Positions 26,908 to 36,867 are shown, numbered from the stretch's first letter. The stretch: 36,873 nucleotides of DNA from Nanobdellota archaeon (GCA_021850635.1 JAJZLM010000014.1:1-36873), one strand, 5' to 3'. Program-made: numbers and translations. Notes: generated from the sequence alone by a model not told the origin.

Positions 26908-27396
26908 TTAAATCTTCTTTAAGACTATCGTAAGGTTGCCGTTTGAAAACTCCTCTGATAGTACTCCTTCCCCTTTTTCACGCTTTATTATCTTAAGATA
27001 CAGTTTTTTGCCAGACATGGCCCTGACTTCTACAGAGTTTTCCATCTTTATTATCCTTATATCTGATTTGCTCGCGACGTCGGGCAGACTTATTACATGG
27101 ACGGTATTACCGCGGGCTTCAGTAACGGATTCTTCCGGTTCCACTACCTCTTCTATCGATTCAGTTCTCTTCTCGAATGGATTGTTCTGACCGTGCTTGT
27201 GCTGTGGTTGTCCTTGAAAGCTCCCACCCATAATCGTATTTATCAAGGGTCCTACCATCTGCTGCATCATCTTACCTATGTCTATTCCGTTTATCTGTGT
27301 GTCCTGCATCTTTTTAGAAGGTGCTCCGCAATTAGGACAGAAATTCCAATCCTTCTCCATTTGAAAGCCACAACTAAGGCATTTTCTCTTTAACAT
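26908..27396 (-). CDS. Zinc-ribbon plus Hsp20/CS-like domain protein
   Basis: CLSCGFQMEKDWNFCPNCG zinc ribbon; C-terminal NTVHVISLPDVASKSDIRIIKMENSVEVRAMSGKKLYLKI...NGNLTIVLKKI Hsp20-like. Confidence 0.75.
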   Translation of the reverse strand: MLKRKCLSCGFQMEKDWNFCPNCGAPSKKMQDTQINGIDIGKMMQQMVGPLINTIMGGSFQGQPQHKHGQNNPFEKRTESIEEVVEPEESVTEARGNTVHVISLPDVASKSDIRIIKMENSVEVRAMSGKKLYLKIIKREKGEGVLSEEFSNGNLTIVLKKI

Positions 27397-27496
27397 ACAA
27401 GTATATTCTATTTTGTTTTACATAGTTTATATACATTATCAGCCGAAAACGCTCCAAAAAGAAAGCGTTAAATTACTTGCGTTCCATAGTATTACT

Positions 27497-27721
27497 ATGC
27501 ATTGGATTTGGTTTTTGATAGGTTTGGTTATAATGATAGTAGGAGCAATAGTCTTGAGCGGAGTGACCATCCCGCACGTTACTTGGAGACTTAATGATGC
27601 TTTCGCTTATATACCTATAAACGCGACCTACACCTCTATAGGCGTAATAATAGTTGGTCTTTTAATAGCTATATTCGGCGGTTTCAGGCAAAAGCTCGGC
27701 AAATACTTCAAGTATTACTAG
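27497..27721 (+). CDS. Small two-TM membrane protein (74 aa)
   Basis: ATG 27497: MHWIWFLIGLVIMIVGAIVLSG...IGVIIVGLLIAIFGGFRQ. Confidence 0.5.
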   Translation: MHWIWFLIGLVIMIVGAIVLSGVTIPHVTWRLNDAFAYIPINATYTSIGVIIVGLLIAIFGGFRQKLGKYFKYY

Positions 27722-27725
27722 AAAT

Positions 27726-27941
27726 ATGGGTTTTGCAGGTACATCCATAACGAATGAAGACGCAGAGATAATCCTCACTTCTCTTGTAAAAGCTTACTCG
27801 ATCGTACCTGCTCCTCTTAAGCAGTTAGTGCCAAAACTTGAAACTATACTTGAAGCTGTACCGGACGAAGCTCGGAAATACTCCCTCGACGAGATAATAA
27901 AACTGCTATCGTGGGCGTCTCAAAACGAGATAATAATATAG
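27726..27941 (+). CDS. Hypothetical helical protein (71 aa)
   Basis: Complete ORF 4 nt after the previous one. Confidence 0.5.
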   Translation: MGFAGTSITNEDAEIILTSLVKAYSIVPAPLKQLVPKLETILEAVPDEARKYSLDEIIKLLSWASQNEIII

Positions 27942-27958
27942 GATTATAAGACTGTTAA

Positions 27959-28858
27959 TCATCCTTTCAGAACTTTCCAGGACATCACTATGCTTATAGC
28001 CCCTAGTACCGCAGCGAATATACCTAGATAAAGGAAGTTGTATAGCATCGGAGTAGTATATTGTATGCCCAAAAGAGCTTGTCTACCTATCTCTATTGTG
28101 AAACTCACAGGGTTTATGTTCGCCACCGCCTGCAACCATGAAGGCATAGCTGATACAGGGAAGAACGCGTTGCTCATGAATAGCAACGGCAAGTTAAGCA
28201 GGTTGGCTATTGCCATCTGCGTCTGCCAGTCTTTTGATTTTAGCGCCAGAAGCACGAAAAGTGAGGACATCCCGAACCCCAGCAGGAACAGCGCACCGAA
28301 CGTTATCAATATGCTTGTAGCCGATACATGTGTTAGGCTCATACCAAGCAGCACGGCTATGACTAGCACTATTATTGCCTGCACCAAAGACCTTATCACG
28401 CCGTTTAGTATCTTGCCTATTACTATCGATCCCCTGGGCACTGGAGTAGTGAGTAGTTTGTCCAAGAACCCTAGCCTTCTATCCCACACTATAGACATGC
28501 CGCTCATCATGGCGGTGAATAGGACAATAAAAGCCAGCATCCCAACCGCGAGAAAAGAAAAATAGCTGGTAGTACCGAATGTATTCATAAGAACGGTGTT
28601 GCCCAAGGAATTAAGCACGCTCTGTGGTATGTTTAAACCTGGGATATTAAATGCGCTGCCTGTGAAAAGATTACCGAAATTGAATGCCTTACCAAAAAGA
28701 CCCAACCACACTACTGGCTGTATAAGCGATATTAGAAGGATGACAGGTGCCGCATACCACTTTTTAAGGTCGCGGTTCGTTAATGACCACAAGCTCCTGA
28801 AAAACCGTGGTGTTGATAACTTACCATCTGTTAGTCTGTCTTTCTTTGCTTTTTCCAT
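27959..28858 (-). CDS. ABC-2 type transporter permease (DrrB-like)
   Basis: Six TM-like segments; VWDRRLGFLDKLLTTPVPRGSIVIGKIL motif. Confidence 0.9.
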   Translation of the reverse strand: MEKAKKDRLTDGKLSTPRFFRSLWSLTNRDLKKWYAAPVILLISLIQPVVWLGLFGKAFNFGNLFTGSAFNIPGLNIPQSVLNSLGNTVLMNTFGTTSYFSFLAVGMLAFIVLFTAMMSGMSIVWDRRLGFLDKLLTTPVPRGSIVIGKILNGVIRSLVQAIIVLVIAVLLGMSLTHVSATSILITFGALFLLGFGMSSLFVLLALKSKDWQTQMAIANLLNLPLLFMSNAFFPVSAMPSWLQAVANINPVSFTIEIGRQALLGIQYTTPMLYNFLYLGIFAAVLGAISIVMSWKVLKG

Positions 28859-28859
28859 A

Positions 28860-29858
28860 CTAACTCCTGCTTATCCTCATGGTTCTGCGCTGTGCCATCA
28901 GATCACTGGAACTGCTATCCTCTTCTCTGAGAGATCTGCCTGTATACTCTAGATAAACTTCATCTAGAGTCGGCCTTGTCATCGACAATTTTGTTACTTT
29001 GTACCCTTTGGAGTCTATTAACTCTATAAGTTTAGGTGCTGCCGTTTCTGCGGATTTTACTTTTAGCCTGTACTCTCCTCCGTTTCTTTTAACGGTTTTT
29101 ACTCCTGCTACTTTTTTTAGGGTGCTTTTTAGGTCCGCCCTCTCGTCGTTTACAGCCAACTTTATTATGTCTCCCCCTATACTAGCTTTGAGCTTATCTG
29201 GGGAGTCTATCTTTATTATCTTGCCGTGGTCTATTATAGCGATTCTGTCACACAACGAATCCGCTTCTTCTAAATAGTGAGTAGTCATGAATATAGTCAT
29301 GTTATAGTCATTTTTCATCTTTTTTATGTAATTCCAGACCGCTGTTCTAGTTTGAACGTCCAAACCGAGTGTAGGCTCGTCCAGGAAAAGCACCCGTGGG
29401 TGGTTCACAAGTCCTATGGCAAGTTCCAATCTCCTTCTCATACCTCCTGAATATGTCCCGACTTTTCTTTTCATGGCAGCTTCCAAGTCGACTAATTTCA
29501 TTAACTCGACTATCCTTTGTTTTGATATTTTTCTAGGAATACCATACAAATCAGCCATCATGAGCGCATTATCAAATCCAGTTAGATCCTCATCTGCCGT
29601 AAACTCTTGCGGCACTACGCCCACCGACGCCCTAACCTTGTTTTGTTCTTTTATTATACTGTGCCCAAAGACTTCTGCATCGCCGGTTGTTGGTTCTACC
29701 AATGTTGTAAGCATTTTTATTGTGGTCGTCTTGCCGGCACCATTTGGACCTAGGAAACCGAATATCTCTCCCTCTTCTACATAGAAGGATATTTTGTTTA
29801 CTGCTTTTACCTTGCCATTGTACACTTTTGAAAGATTCCTAACGCGTATTATATCCAT
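28860..29858 (-). CDS. ABC transporter ATP-binding protein (DrrA-like)
   Basis: GFLGPNGAGKTTTIKML, YSGGMRRRLELA, VLFLDEPTLGLD, DrrA-type C-terminal extension. Confidence 0.95.
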   Translation of the reverse strand: MDIIRVRNLSKVYNGKVKAVNKISFYVEEGEIFGFLGPNGAGKTTTIKMLTTLVEPTTGDAEVFGHSIIKEQNKVRASVGVVPQEFTADEDLTGFDNALMMADLYGIPRKISKQRIVELMKLVDLEAAMKRKVGTYSGGMRRRLELAIGLVNHPRVLFLDEPTLGLDVQTRTAVWNYIKKMKNDYNMTIFMTTHYLEEADSLCDRIAIIDHGKIIKIDSPDKLKASIGGDIIKLAVNDERADLKSTLKKVAGVKTVKRNGGEYRLKVKSAETAAPKLIELIDSKGYKVTKLSMTRPTLDEVYLEYTGRSLREEDSSSSDLMAQRRTMRISRS

Positions 29859-29862
29859 AGAA

Positions 29863-30309
29863 TTATATTTTTTTAAGTTTTTCTACAATTTTCTTTAATT
29901 CAGCTCTGGCAGATCTACTTTTATTCACTTCATCCGCCTTCTCCAAAATATACTCCACGTCGTTCTCTATTTCTTCTATAATCCTTTCTATACTTGTATT
30001 CTGAGGTTCTATAAAAGTCTTCCATGGAAACCACGAACCATTTATAGTCTCTTTACCCTTCTCGGTTATTTTATAGTATTTTTTGTTTTCTTTCATGCTT
30101 AGTTCTAGCTCACCATCCAAGACCATCTTACTCAGAAGAGGATACACGCTGCCCGGAGAAGGCCGCCAGAAGCCCATCGACTGTTTTTCCATCATGTCAA
30201 TAATCATAGCACCGGTAGCATCCTTGTTATACAGTATCGCGAGTATCCAGTACCTTAGTCCCATCTCTCTGTGTGCGCCAAACTGACTTAAATTTCTGTG
30301 TCCAAACAT
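29863..30309 (-). CDS. PadR family transcriptional regulator
   Basis: ILAILYNKDATGAMIIDMMEKQSMGFWRPSPGSVYPLLSKMVLDGELEL...YKITEKGKE; first gene of the ABC operon. Confidence 0.92.
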   Translation of the reverse strand: MFGHRNLSQFGAHREMGLRYWILAILYNKDATGAMIIDMMEKQSMGFWRPSPGSVYPLLSKMVLDGELELSMKENKKYYKITEKGKETINGSWFPWKTFIEPQNTSIERIIEEIENDVEYILEKADEVNKSRSARAELKKIVEKLKKI

Positions 30310-30324
30310 ATCGAAAATCGATAT
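30308..30324. promoter_or_regulatory. Inverted repeat ATATCGA-AAA-TCGATAT over padR start codon (candidate operator)
   Basis: Perfect 7-bp arms. Confidence 0.5.
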
Positions 30325-30489
30325 CTATTTATGATATTCGTATGTATAAATACTTATTTACGAACAAGAGCTTCATTTTTGGTTTAAAACATTCGTATAC
30401 TATTGCCAATCGACTGTAGCTTCTAAACGCACAGACAAATAAGTTTAAATAGGCGAAGCTGTTGTTAATACAAAATAGGTATACACAAT

Positions 30490-30708
30490 ATGGGAAGAAT
30501 AAGAGGAAAGACTATAAGACAGACTGTAATAGAGATACTTAGAACGCACAAGGACTCTTTCAACGACAATTTTGAGAGCAATAAAAAGATACTTTCTGAC
30601 CTGATAATCACGGAGAAGGCTATAAGAAACAAAATAGCAGGTTACATCACAAAGCTCGCTAAGGAAAAGAAGATAGAAGAGTTCATAATAGAGCACTCTA
30701 CAAAATAA
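30490..30708 (+). CDS. rps17e: 30S ribosomal protein S17e
   Basis: MGRIRGKTIRQTVIEIL...FESNKKILSDL...KAIRNKIAGYITKLAKE. Confidence 0.88.
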   Translation: MGRIRGKTIRQTVIEILRTHKDSFNDNFESNKKILSDLIITEKAIRNKIAGYITKLAKEKKIEEFIIEHSTK

Positions 30709-30813
30709 TTTTTATCTCTTTTTGTCAAGAAGATAGTGGAAGTACTAAGAACATATAAGTACTTTAACGCTTCCGCTTTAGTACTTTCCCTTATCCGCCG
30801 CTTTGACCGCTGG

Positions 30814-31086
30814 TCATATAATATCCTCCTCTGCTACGACCACGAAATCTCCTATAGATATAACCGAACTGTAAGGGATCTGTTCAAACCCTTTCTCGTC
30901 TCTTTCGAACTGGAATGTGTTAGCATACGATGTCGGTTGTTTTATAGTAAGAGAAACCAACTCTCCGGTCCTAACTTCATATATCAAATCATTAACTATA
31001 CCGAGTTTCTTGCCGCTTTTCCCTACAACAGTCTTACCTACGATTGCTTTTGCATCTAGCCTTTCGCCTTTTGTTATACCTGACAT
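30814..31086 (-). CDS. PRC-barrel domain protein
   Basis: LDAKAIVGKTVVGKSGKKLGIVNDLIYEVRTGELVSLTI; AAGGAGGT SD supports ATG 31086 rather than 31107. Confidence 0.88.
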   Translation of the reverse strand: MSGITKGERLDAKAIVGKTVVGKSGKKLGIVNDLIYEVRTGELVSLTIKQPTSYANTFQFERDEKGFEQIPYSSVISIGDFVVVAEEDII

Positions 31087-31169
31087 AATAAAACCTCCTT
31101 CATTCACGTTTCAACAAGTCGCTATATTAGAATAAGGGTTAGCCGTTAATTTAAAGCTTTCTCATCGAC

Positions 31170-31189
31170 TGTGTATTTGACAATACACA
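31170..31189. promoter_or_regulatory. Inverted repeat TGTGTATT-TGAC-AATACACA (candidate operator/activator site)
   Basis: Perfect 8-bp arms just upstream of the PRC-barrel gene's TATA-like CTTTAAATTA. Confidence 0.5.
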
Positions 31190-31272
31190 CAAAGTATTAG
31201 TTAAGAACGACATTACTTAGGATTTTTCATATTATACATAAGAGTTTAATTTTAAGACGGTATAGTATAATT

Positions 31273-31818
31273 ATGAGGATCCTCAGTTACATATACATAT
31301 TTGGGATGATAGGTGTCATACTAGCATACACCGCTTTGCATATCAACATCCTATGGGTATTCGGGTACTTATTAGTGCTATTTTTCGCGAACCTAGTACC
31401 TAAGAAGCTTAAAGCAGAGATAATAGTTGCAGTAATTCTTCTTGGGGTGACTATAGCTGCTACGTCTATAGGTCAAAGCGCTATTTCCGATATAGCAGGC
31501 GCATTCCTGCTCCTTGCAACCGGACTCCCTGGAGCATTGATTTATAGTGGAGTAATGATAGGTTTACACAGCAACGCGCAGATACAGGCGATAACATTGG
31601 TGTCGGAATCTACACTTGTCATCATTCTAGTGTTGCAGGTCCTACGGTTTGTGCTTACAAAAGTATTTTTTGTTTCTTTTTGGATACCTATAGTGAACAT
31701 AATACCTATACTCGTAGACACAGCTATCATAGTAGCTATCACATACTTGGTCATAGGTACTGGAAACGGTTCAGTTCTTTACAATGTAATACAAAAAGCC
31801 GTAAACTCGGTGCTTTGA
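31273..31818 (+). CDS. Polytopic membrane protein, unknown
   Basis: 181-aa hydrophobic ORF. Confidence 0.65.
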   Translation: MRILSYIYIFGMIGVILAYTALHINILWVFGYLLVLFFANLVPKKLKAEIIVAVILLGVTIAATSIGQSAISDIAGAFLLLATGLPGALIYSGVMIGLHSNAQIQAITLVSESTLVIILVLQVLRFVLTKVFFVSFWIPIVNIIPILVDTAIIVAITYLVIGTGNGSVLYNVIQKAVNSVL

Positions 31819-31904
31819 TGACTTACATCTAATGTACAATTTTAAACCTGAGCTGTCTTTTGTATAAAAGTATATATTAGTAAAATAGGTTATTCGCTGA
31901 GTAG

Positions 31905-31976
31905 GGGTCGTTAGCTTAGTGGTGGAGCACTCGCCTGATACGCGAGGGGTCAGGAGTTCAAATCTCCTACGACCCA
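31905..31976 (+). tRNA. tRNA-Ile(GAU)
   Basis: GGGTCGT/ACGACCC acceptor, anticodon CTCGC-CTGATAC-GCGAG, T-loop TTCAAAT. Confidence 0.94.
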
Positions 31977-32047
31977 CTAAATGATTGGCCTCTTAATACT
32001 GCGTATATAAAAAGAAAGGATAAACTTGCTCTTAAAAGAATCAATTT

Positions 32048-33649
32048 TTACAATGACTCCTTTGCTGCTTCCAGCAGGCTTACAAACAGAGGAGCTGGTT
32101 TTTCCAATCGTGATTTTAGTTCTGGATGTGCCTGGGTTCCTATTCCAAAACTGTCTTTCCATTCTATCATCTCTGTGAGTTTTCCATCCATGGTAGTGCC
32201 GGAGACCACTAGACCTTTCTTCTTTAAATCTCCCAAAAACTTATTGTTCAATTCGTATCTATGCCTATGTCTCTCGGATACAACCGTTTTTCTGTAGGCC
32301 CTATAAGCTATCGTGTCTTTGTTTGCTATCTTGCATTTCCATGCACCTAACCGCATAGTGCCGCCGTATTTCACGCCTATCTGCTCTGGTATTATGTCTA
32401 TGACATTTTTCTTTGTTTTTGGATCAAACTCCGTGGAATCCGCGTTTTTTATCCCACATACATTCCTAGCGTATTCTATCGCCATCAGCTGCATCCCCAA
32501 GCAAAGCCCCAAAAAAGGCACTTTCTTCTCTCTAGCATATTTTATAGCGTTTATCATCCCTTCTATCCCTCTTTTCCCGAAACCGCCAGGGACTATTATT
32601 GCATCCAATTTATCTAGAACGCTATTTGGGTCCGAATGTTCTAGCGTCTCTGATTCTATCCAATCTATATTTATGTTCACTTCAGATTTTACTCCAGCGT
32701 GTAACAGAGCTTCCTTGACGCTAACATAAGAGTCTTTTAGGTCGACGTACTTTCCTACTATGCCAACCCTGATATATCTGTTTCCGTCGGATATTATACG
32801 GTTCACTTTTTCTTCATAAAGCGCTAGCTTCTTCTTGTTTATCTTACTTTTTTTTAGATCCAATAGTTTCAGAAGCTCCTTGTCTACCCCTTGCCTAAGT
32901 AGACTTAGAGGTACCTCATAGACTGTGTCTAGGTCGTGGTTGTCAACTACCCTATTTTTGTTTACGTTCGTGTACAGAGCTAGTTTGCTCCTTACGTTCT
33001 CGCTAAGAGCTCTTTCGCTCCTGCAGATTATAAAATCAGGAGCTATACCAAGCGCCATTATGTTTCTGAAAGCGTTCTGTGTAGGTTTGGTTTTTTGTTC
33101 TCCTACGACGGATAGTTCTGGGACGTACGTCACATCTATAAACACTGTTTTATGTTTCAGGGCGAGTTGTCTCATAGTCTCTATGAAGTAACTGTTTTCT
33201 ATGTCGCCAACCGTACCTCCAACTTCTATCACTATAACGTCCGCCCTTTTGCTTTTACCTAGATTCTCCAGTTTTTTGATTATCATTTCGGATAGATGCG
33301 GTATGATCTGCACGTCTTGACCTAGGAATTCGCCCCTGCGCTCCTTTTCTATTATCTCGCTGAATAGTTTACCGCCCGTTATAGACGACTCTCCCGTCAA
33401 GTCCTTATCGAGAAATCTCTCATAAGTACCGAAGTCCATGTCTACCTCGCTTTTGTCGTCTAAGACAAAGACTTCGCCGTGGCGGTAAGGATTCATTGTG
33501 CCACAATCATAATTGAGGTATCCATCGAATTTCACGGGAAGCACGTTGTATCCATACAGGTCTAATATCTTGAGTATAGAAGAAGAAGTTACTCCTTTGC
33601 CGAGCCCGCTCATCACAGAACCCAACACTACTACGAACTTAGTCAGCAT
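32048..33649 (-). CDS. pyrG: CTP synthase
   Basis: KFVVVLGSVMSGLGKGVTSSSI, KFDGYLNYDCGTMNPYRHGEVFVLDD, FLGLCLGMQLMAIEYARN. Confidence 0.98.
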   Translation of the reverse strand: MLTKFVVVLGSVMSGLGKGVTSSSILKILDLYGYNVLPVKFDGYLNYDCGTMNPYRHGEVFVLDDKSEVDMDFGTYERFLDKDLTGESSITGGKLFSEIIEKERRGEFLGQDVQIIPHLSEMIIKKLENLGKSKRADVIVIEVGGTVGDIENSYFIETMRQLALKHKTVFIDVTYVPELSVVGEQKTKPTQNAFRNIMALGIAPDFIICRSERALSENVRSKLALYTNVNKNRVVDNHDLDTVYEVPLSLLRQGVDKELLKLLDLKKSKINKKKLALYEEKVNRIISDGNRYIRVGIVGKYVDLKDSYVSVKEALLHAGVKSEVNINIDWIESETLEHSDPNSVLDKLDAIIVPGGFGKRGIEGMINAIKYAREKKVPFLGLCLGMQLMAIEYARNVCGIKNADSTEFDPKTKKNVIDIIPEQIGVKYGGTMRLGAWKCKIANKDTIAYRAYRKTVVSERHRHRYELNNKFLGDLKKKGLVVSGTTMDGKLTEMIEWKDSFGIGTQAHPELKSRLEKPAPLFVSLLEAAKESL

Positions 33650-33806
33650 TTTCTACTATTATACGCGAACTATTAATATTTTAAGATTTTGCCTTGTAAA
33701 ATATTTTTCCTACTCTCTCATTAGTATATTTTAGACTTGATAGGGGTTTCGGAACAAAATATCTCTTCATCATGAATGATTAGCGATGAAGGATCATATT
33801 TCTTTA

Positions 33807-33879
33807 TGGACCGAGAGGGATTTGAACCCTCAGTCTTCCGCATGCAAGGCGGACGCGTTGCCAATTGCGCCATCGGCCC
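33807..33879 (-). tRNA. tRNA-Ala(UGC)
   Basis: GGGCCGA/TCGGTCC acceptor with G3:U70, anticodon TCCGC-CTTGCAT-GCGGA, T-loop TTCAAAT. Confidence 0.94.
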
Positions 33880-33971
33880 ATCGATTATATACCTGCTTGC
33901 GCAATCAATATAAGCTTATTCTATATAAAATTAAATTATTTTAACTAATAGAACCATAAAAGAAGGGGATT

Positions 33972-35360
33972 ATGGAGATAAAACAGCTTCTTACATTCGA
34001 TGATGTGCTGCTTGTCCCTATGGTTTCTAAAGTATCCTCAAGAAAGACAGTGGATACTTCTACTTACCTTACAGACAGCATAAAACTTTCCATACCAATA
34101 ATAAGTTCTAACATGGACACCGTCACAGAGGCTACTATGGCAATAACTATGGCAAGACTAGGTGGTGTCGGTGTAATACACAGATTTAACACTATAGAAA
34201 AGGAAGCCGAGGAAATATCTAAAGTAAAGAGAAAACAGAACGTAATAATAGACAAGCCTTATTGTGTACCACCAAATTTCACGCTAAAGCAGCTTAGCTC
34301 CTTCATAGAGGAGAAAGGAGTCAGCAGCTTTCTTGTAACATCCGGTGAAAAACTTGTAGGTATCATCACCAAAAGGGATTTTCAGTTTGAGACAGATCAG
34401 GATAAGAAAGTTTCTGAAATGATGACAAAAGACGTTATAACCGCCAAAAAAGGCACTTCTTTGGAAGAAGCCAAGAGTGTACTGCATAAAAACAAAATAG
34501 AAAAATTACCTTTAGTGGACGCAAAAGGGAGAGTGTGCGGTATGGTTACCACTAGAGACATAATGATCTCTGAGAGCTACGGTTCGGCTTCCAAGGACAA
34601 ACATGGCAGGTTAATAGTCGGCGGCGCCGTCGGTATAGGGAGCGATTCTTTGGAAAGGACAAAGACCCTGATAGATGCAGGAGCTGATTTTATAGTAGTA
34701 GATGTAGCCAATGGATACCTTGAGAAGACCGCAGACACTGTCAAGGCTATAAAGAAAGCGTTTTCTATAGATGTAGTAGCAGGGAACGTTGCGACTAAAG
34801 AAGGTGTGATAAATCTAAAAAAAGCTGGAGCAGACTGCGTTAAAGTGGGAATAGGGCCAGGTGGAGCGTGCCTTACAAGACCGGTAGCAGGCGTAGGTTA
34901 CCCTCAGTTAAGCGCAATCATGGAATGTTCTGGCAACGGTGTCCCGATAATTTCAGACGGTGGGATAGTAAAATCAGCTGACATATCAAAAGCTATAGCT
35001 GGGGGAGCAGAAACTGTGATGATAGGCGGTCTGCTTGCAGGAACTGATGAAAGCCCGGGAAGCATAATAACAAAGGAAAGCGTAAATTACAAGTTTTATA
35101 GGGGAATGGCTTCAGTGGATGCTTTTGCAGACAGATCCTTCAAGACAAATGAAGTTGTGGATATAGAAGGTTACACACCAGAAGGGACAGAAAAATTGGT
35201 CCCGTATAGGGGCAGTACTGTCAAGATAGTAAACAACCTAATCGGCGGATTAAGGTCTGCTATGACTTATTTAGACGCGAAGGACTTAAAGGAATTCAGA
35301 GCCAATGCCAGATTTGTCAGTTTGACTGAAGCTGGCAAGAAAGAAAGCAAGTACATATAA
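33972..35360 (+). CDS. guaB: IMP dehydrogenase with CBS domains
   Basis: LTFDDVLLVP, two CBS repeats, GADCVKVGIGPGGACLTR, YRGMAS. Confidence 0.97.
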   Translation: MEIKQLLTFDDVLLVPMVSKVSSRKTVDTSTYLTDSIKLSIPIISSNMDTVTEATMAITMARLGGVGVIHRFNTIEKEAEEISKVKRKQNVIIDKPYCVPPNFTLKQLSSFIEEKGVSSFLVTSGEKLVGIITKRDFQFETDQDKKVSEMMTKDVITAKKGTSLEEAKSVLHKNKIEKLPLVDAKGRVCGMVTTRDIMISESYGSASKDKHGRLIVGGAVGIGSDSLERTKTLIDAGADFIVVDVANGYLEKTADTVKAIKKAFSIDVVAGNVATKEGVINLKKAGADCVKVGIGPGGACLTRPVAGVGYPQLSAIMECSGNGVPIISDGGIVKSADISKAIAGGAETVMIGGLLAGTDESPGSIITKESVNYKFYRGMASVDAFADRSFKTNEVVDIEGYTPEGTEKLVPYRGSTVKIVNNLIGGLRSAMTYLDAKDLKEFRANARFVSLTEAGKKESKYI

Positions 35361-35417
35361 TATACACTTACTTTGATTTAGTGTCATCCACTCTTATCAA
35401 TCCGGTATAAAATCCTT

Positions 35418-36692
35418 CTAATCCTTTTTGACTACAAGGTCTATGCATCTTCCAGCGGCTATAGTGAGACCCATGTCTCTTATGACGAAACCTGCTAGCT
35501 GTGGGATGACATCAGCCTTTTCTATCGACAGAGGTTTAAGCGGCTCTAGTACGACTATCGCAGCATCACCTTGTTTTATAGTTGCTGGATTCTCTTCCAC
35601 TGTAGCTCCAGTCTTTGGATCTAACTTCTTAATTATCTGCTTGAACTTTACCGGAACCTGTGCAGTGTGCGTGTGCAAAACTGGACTGTATCCAGCGGAT
35701 ATGGCTGTAGGGTGCTGCAGTATTATTATTTGTCCGGTGAATTCAGTAACTACTGTCGGAGGATTCGATACTAGACCTGCTACATCTCCTCTCTTTATCT
35801 GGTCTTTTTCTATTCCTCTCACATTGAACCCTATGTTATCTCCTGGACCGGCCTGCTCCAAGTTTTGGAAGTGCATTTGAACAGATTTGACTTCTCCATT
35901 CACGTGTGAAGGCTCGAAAACTATCTTGTCCCCTGGTTTTATTATACCGCTTACAACTTTTCCTACAGGAACTGTACCTACACCCTGTATAGAGTAAACA
36001 TCCTCAACTGGTACCCTAAGCGGCAATTGAGTCGGCCTTTCGGGCAAAGGAAGGTTGTTTAGCGCTTCCAGTAGAGTAGGCCCTGTGTACCAAGGCATCT
36101 TATCGGACTTTTTAGCTATATTAATACCGTCTTTAGCCGAGATAGGCACATAATTGAAAGACTCAGCATTAGGGTATGATACCTTGACCATCTCTACTAT
36201 GCTTTTCTTCACATCCTCATATTTCTTCTGGTCATATCCCAAAAGGTCCATCTTGTTTATCACGACGATAAGGCTCTTTATACCGAACACTCTTATCAGA
36301 TATGTGTGCTCCCTGGTCTGGGCCATAATGCCTTCTTTTCCATCTACGACCAGTACGGCAGCATCTGCTTCAGAAGCACCGGTTATCATGTTCTTTATAA
36401 AGTCAACGTGTCCTGGAGCGTCGATTATTGTAAACTCATACTTATCCGTTACAAACTTCTGGTGACTAAGGTCTATAGTTACACCTTTCTTTCTTTCTTC
36501 ACCAGACGTGTCAAGGAAATAAGCGAACTCGAAATCTACTTTTCCTAATGTCTCAATCTCTTTCTGAATCTTCGCTTTATCCTGTTCACTGAAGCTACCT
36601 GTTTCATAAAGAAGTCTTCCGACTGAAGTAGACTTCCCCGAGTCTACGTGTCCTACAAAAATCAAATTCATGTGAGGTTTTACTTCTGCCAT
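35418..36692 (-). CDS. tuf: Translation elongation factor 1-alpha
   Basis: FVGHVDSGKST, DTSGEERKKGVTID, DAPGHVDFIKNMITGASEAD, NKMD. Confidence 0.98.
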   Translation of the reverse strand: MAEVKPHMNLIFVGHVDSGKSTSVGRLLYETGSFSEQDKAKIQKEIETLGKVDFEFAYFLDTSGEERKKGVTIDLSHQKFVTDKYEFTIIDAPGHVDFIKNMITGASEADAAVLVVDGKEGIMAQTREHTYLIRVFGIKSLIVVINKMDLLGYDQKKYEDVKKSIVEMVKVSYPNAESFNYVPISAKDGINIAKKSDKMPWYTGPTLLEALNNLPLPERPTQLPLRVPVEDVYSIQGVGTVPVGKVVSGIIKPGDKIVFEPSHVNGEVKSVQMHFQNLEQAGPGDNIGFNVRGIEKDQIKRGDVAGLVSNPPTVVTEFTGQIIILQHPTAISAGYSPVLHTHTAQVPVKFKQIIKKLDPKTGATVEENPATIKQGDAAIVVLEPLKPLSIEKADVIPQLAGFVIRDMGLTIAAGRCIDLVVKKD

Positions 36693-36849
36693 TTTAAATC
36701 ACCTTTTTGAGTTTTATCCTATTTGGATTATACTATAAAGTAGCTTTTCCTTATTTAAAGCTTTTGGTATGATAGGCTTTGTTTATAAAATATGAAAAAT
36801 ATATGGCTTTGTAAACAAAAAACACTTTATAAACAAAACCTGAACGGGT

Positions 36850-36867
36850 TGAGCGATCAGACGCTCA
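36850..36867. repeat. Hairpin TGAGCG-ATCAGA-CGCTCA
   Basis: Perfect 6-bp arms near right edge. Confidence 0.5.

Noticed and set aside
31771-31977. ORF MGRRRFELLTPRVSGECSTTKLTTPTQ on minus strand
   Set aside because: Antisense translation of tRNA-Ile(GAU); a well-known spurious ORF type
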